Positions 6,970 to 7,388 of a DNA stretch of 7,388 bases are shown here, piece by piece. The notes beneath the pieces were generated by a model. The model made no database searches and was not told where the DNA came from. It saw only the letters and a list, made by a program, of their open reading frames with translations. The translations under genes and the position numbers were made by a program. The first letter of the stretch is position 1. Each line of letters starts with the position of its first letter. The DNA comes from Anaerolineae bacterium (GTDB lineage: Bacteria; Chloroflexota; Anaerolineae; Aggregatilineales; UBA3940): the NCBI GenBank assembly GCA_020852775.1, contig JADZAD010000300.1, positions 1-7,388 of the forward strand, in the 5' to 3' direction.

Positions 6970-7388
6970 CTAGAATTGCTCCAGGAAGCGCAGGTCGTTG
7001 CCCCAGAAGTAGCGGATATCCGGGATGTTGTGCTTGAGCAGCGTGATGCGCTCCGGGCCCATGCCAAAGGCGAAGCCGGAATACACCCGTGGATCGTAGC
7101 CGCCGTTCTTCAGCACCACCGGGTGCACCATCCCCGCCCCGGCGATCTCCAGCCACGAGCCGTCGGTCTTCTGCACATCGACCTCGACGCTCGGCTCGGT
7201 GAAGGGGAAGTGCGAGCAGCGGAAGCGTACTTTGCGGTCCGCGCCGTACATGCGCCGCGCAAAGGCCGCCATCGTGCCCTTGAGATCACTCATGCGGATG
7301 TTCTTCCCGACGACCAGCCCCTCGACCTGGTTGAACTGGATTTCATGGCTGGCGTCGATCTGCTCGTAGCGGTAGCACATCCCCGGCA
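6970..7388 (-). CDS. pheS: Phenylalanine--tRNA ligase alpha subunit, C-terminal part (N-terminus beyond the window)
   Basis: The last 138 residues of the alpha chain are visible; this chain carries the class II aminoacylation active site. Motif 2 is seen as RYEQIDASHEIQFNQVEGL (6-24, counted from the first full codon). It is followed by FPFTEPSVEVDV (60-71), the conserved GAGMVHPVVL (83-92), motif 3 GFAFGMGPER (104-113), and the typical end NDLRFLEQF. In motif 2, FNQ replaces the FHQ found in E. coli, a variant I associate with Chloroflexota. There is no cysteine-rich insert before SWLEI, which some relatives have. The gene stops at 6970-6972, only 20 bases before the membrane-protein gene, so the two are probably co-transcribed. 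Identification is secure; the operon promoter and any leader or attenuator lie outside the window. Confidence 0.97.
   Translation of the reverse strand, partial: PGMCYRYEQIDASHEIQFNQVEGLVVGKNIRMSDLKGTMAAFARRMYGADRKVRFRCSHFPFTEPSVEVDVQKTDGSWLEIAGAGMVHPVVLKNGGYDPRVYSGFAFGMGPERITLLKHNIPDIRYFWGNDLRFLEQF

Overview
The window is GC-rich, densely coding bacterial DNA. The style of the proteins suggests Chloroflexota (Anaerolineae-like). The clues are the PheS motif-2 form SHEIQFNQVEGL, the PheT form TPNLARCFSVLGIARE, and a large GT-C-like membrane protein with a C-terminal extracytoplasmic beta-sandwich of a kind I associate with that phylum. The assignment is inference from remembered family patterns, not from a search.

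Left part (1-1528): a DtxR/MntR-family regulator runs leftward off the window edge. It is divergent from a two-domain vicinal-oxygen-chelate (VOC) protein that resembles Bacillus CatE (catechol 2,3-dioxygenase). They share a 244-base intergenic region with an AT-rich core, a good leftward -35/-10 pair, and a purine-rich ribosome binding site partly inside a small hairpin. By hand alignment the regulator has lost several of the standard primary metal ligands, which makes it the more unusual of the two proteins. A strong, probably bidirectional terminator (1549-1581) separates the VOC gene from the convergent right-hand operon.

Right part (1601-7388): reading leftward, the order is the C-terminal part of pheS, an 897-residue polytopic membrane protein, and pheT. 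PheS and PheT are the alpha and beta chains of phenylalanyl-tRNA synthetase and are normally encoded by adjacent genes. Here a 2.7 kb membrane-protein gene sits between them, 20 bases after the pheS stop and 72 bases before the pheT start. No intrinsic terminator is visible in either gap. The simplest reading is one transcript, pheS-X-pheT, ending at the shared terminator. This split synthetase operon is the main observation. There is no CRISPR array, transposase, tRNA or rRNA in the window.
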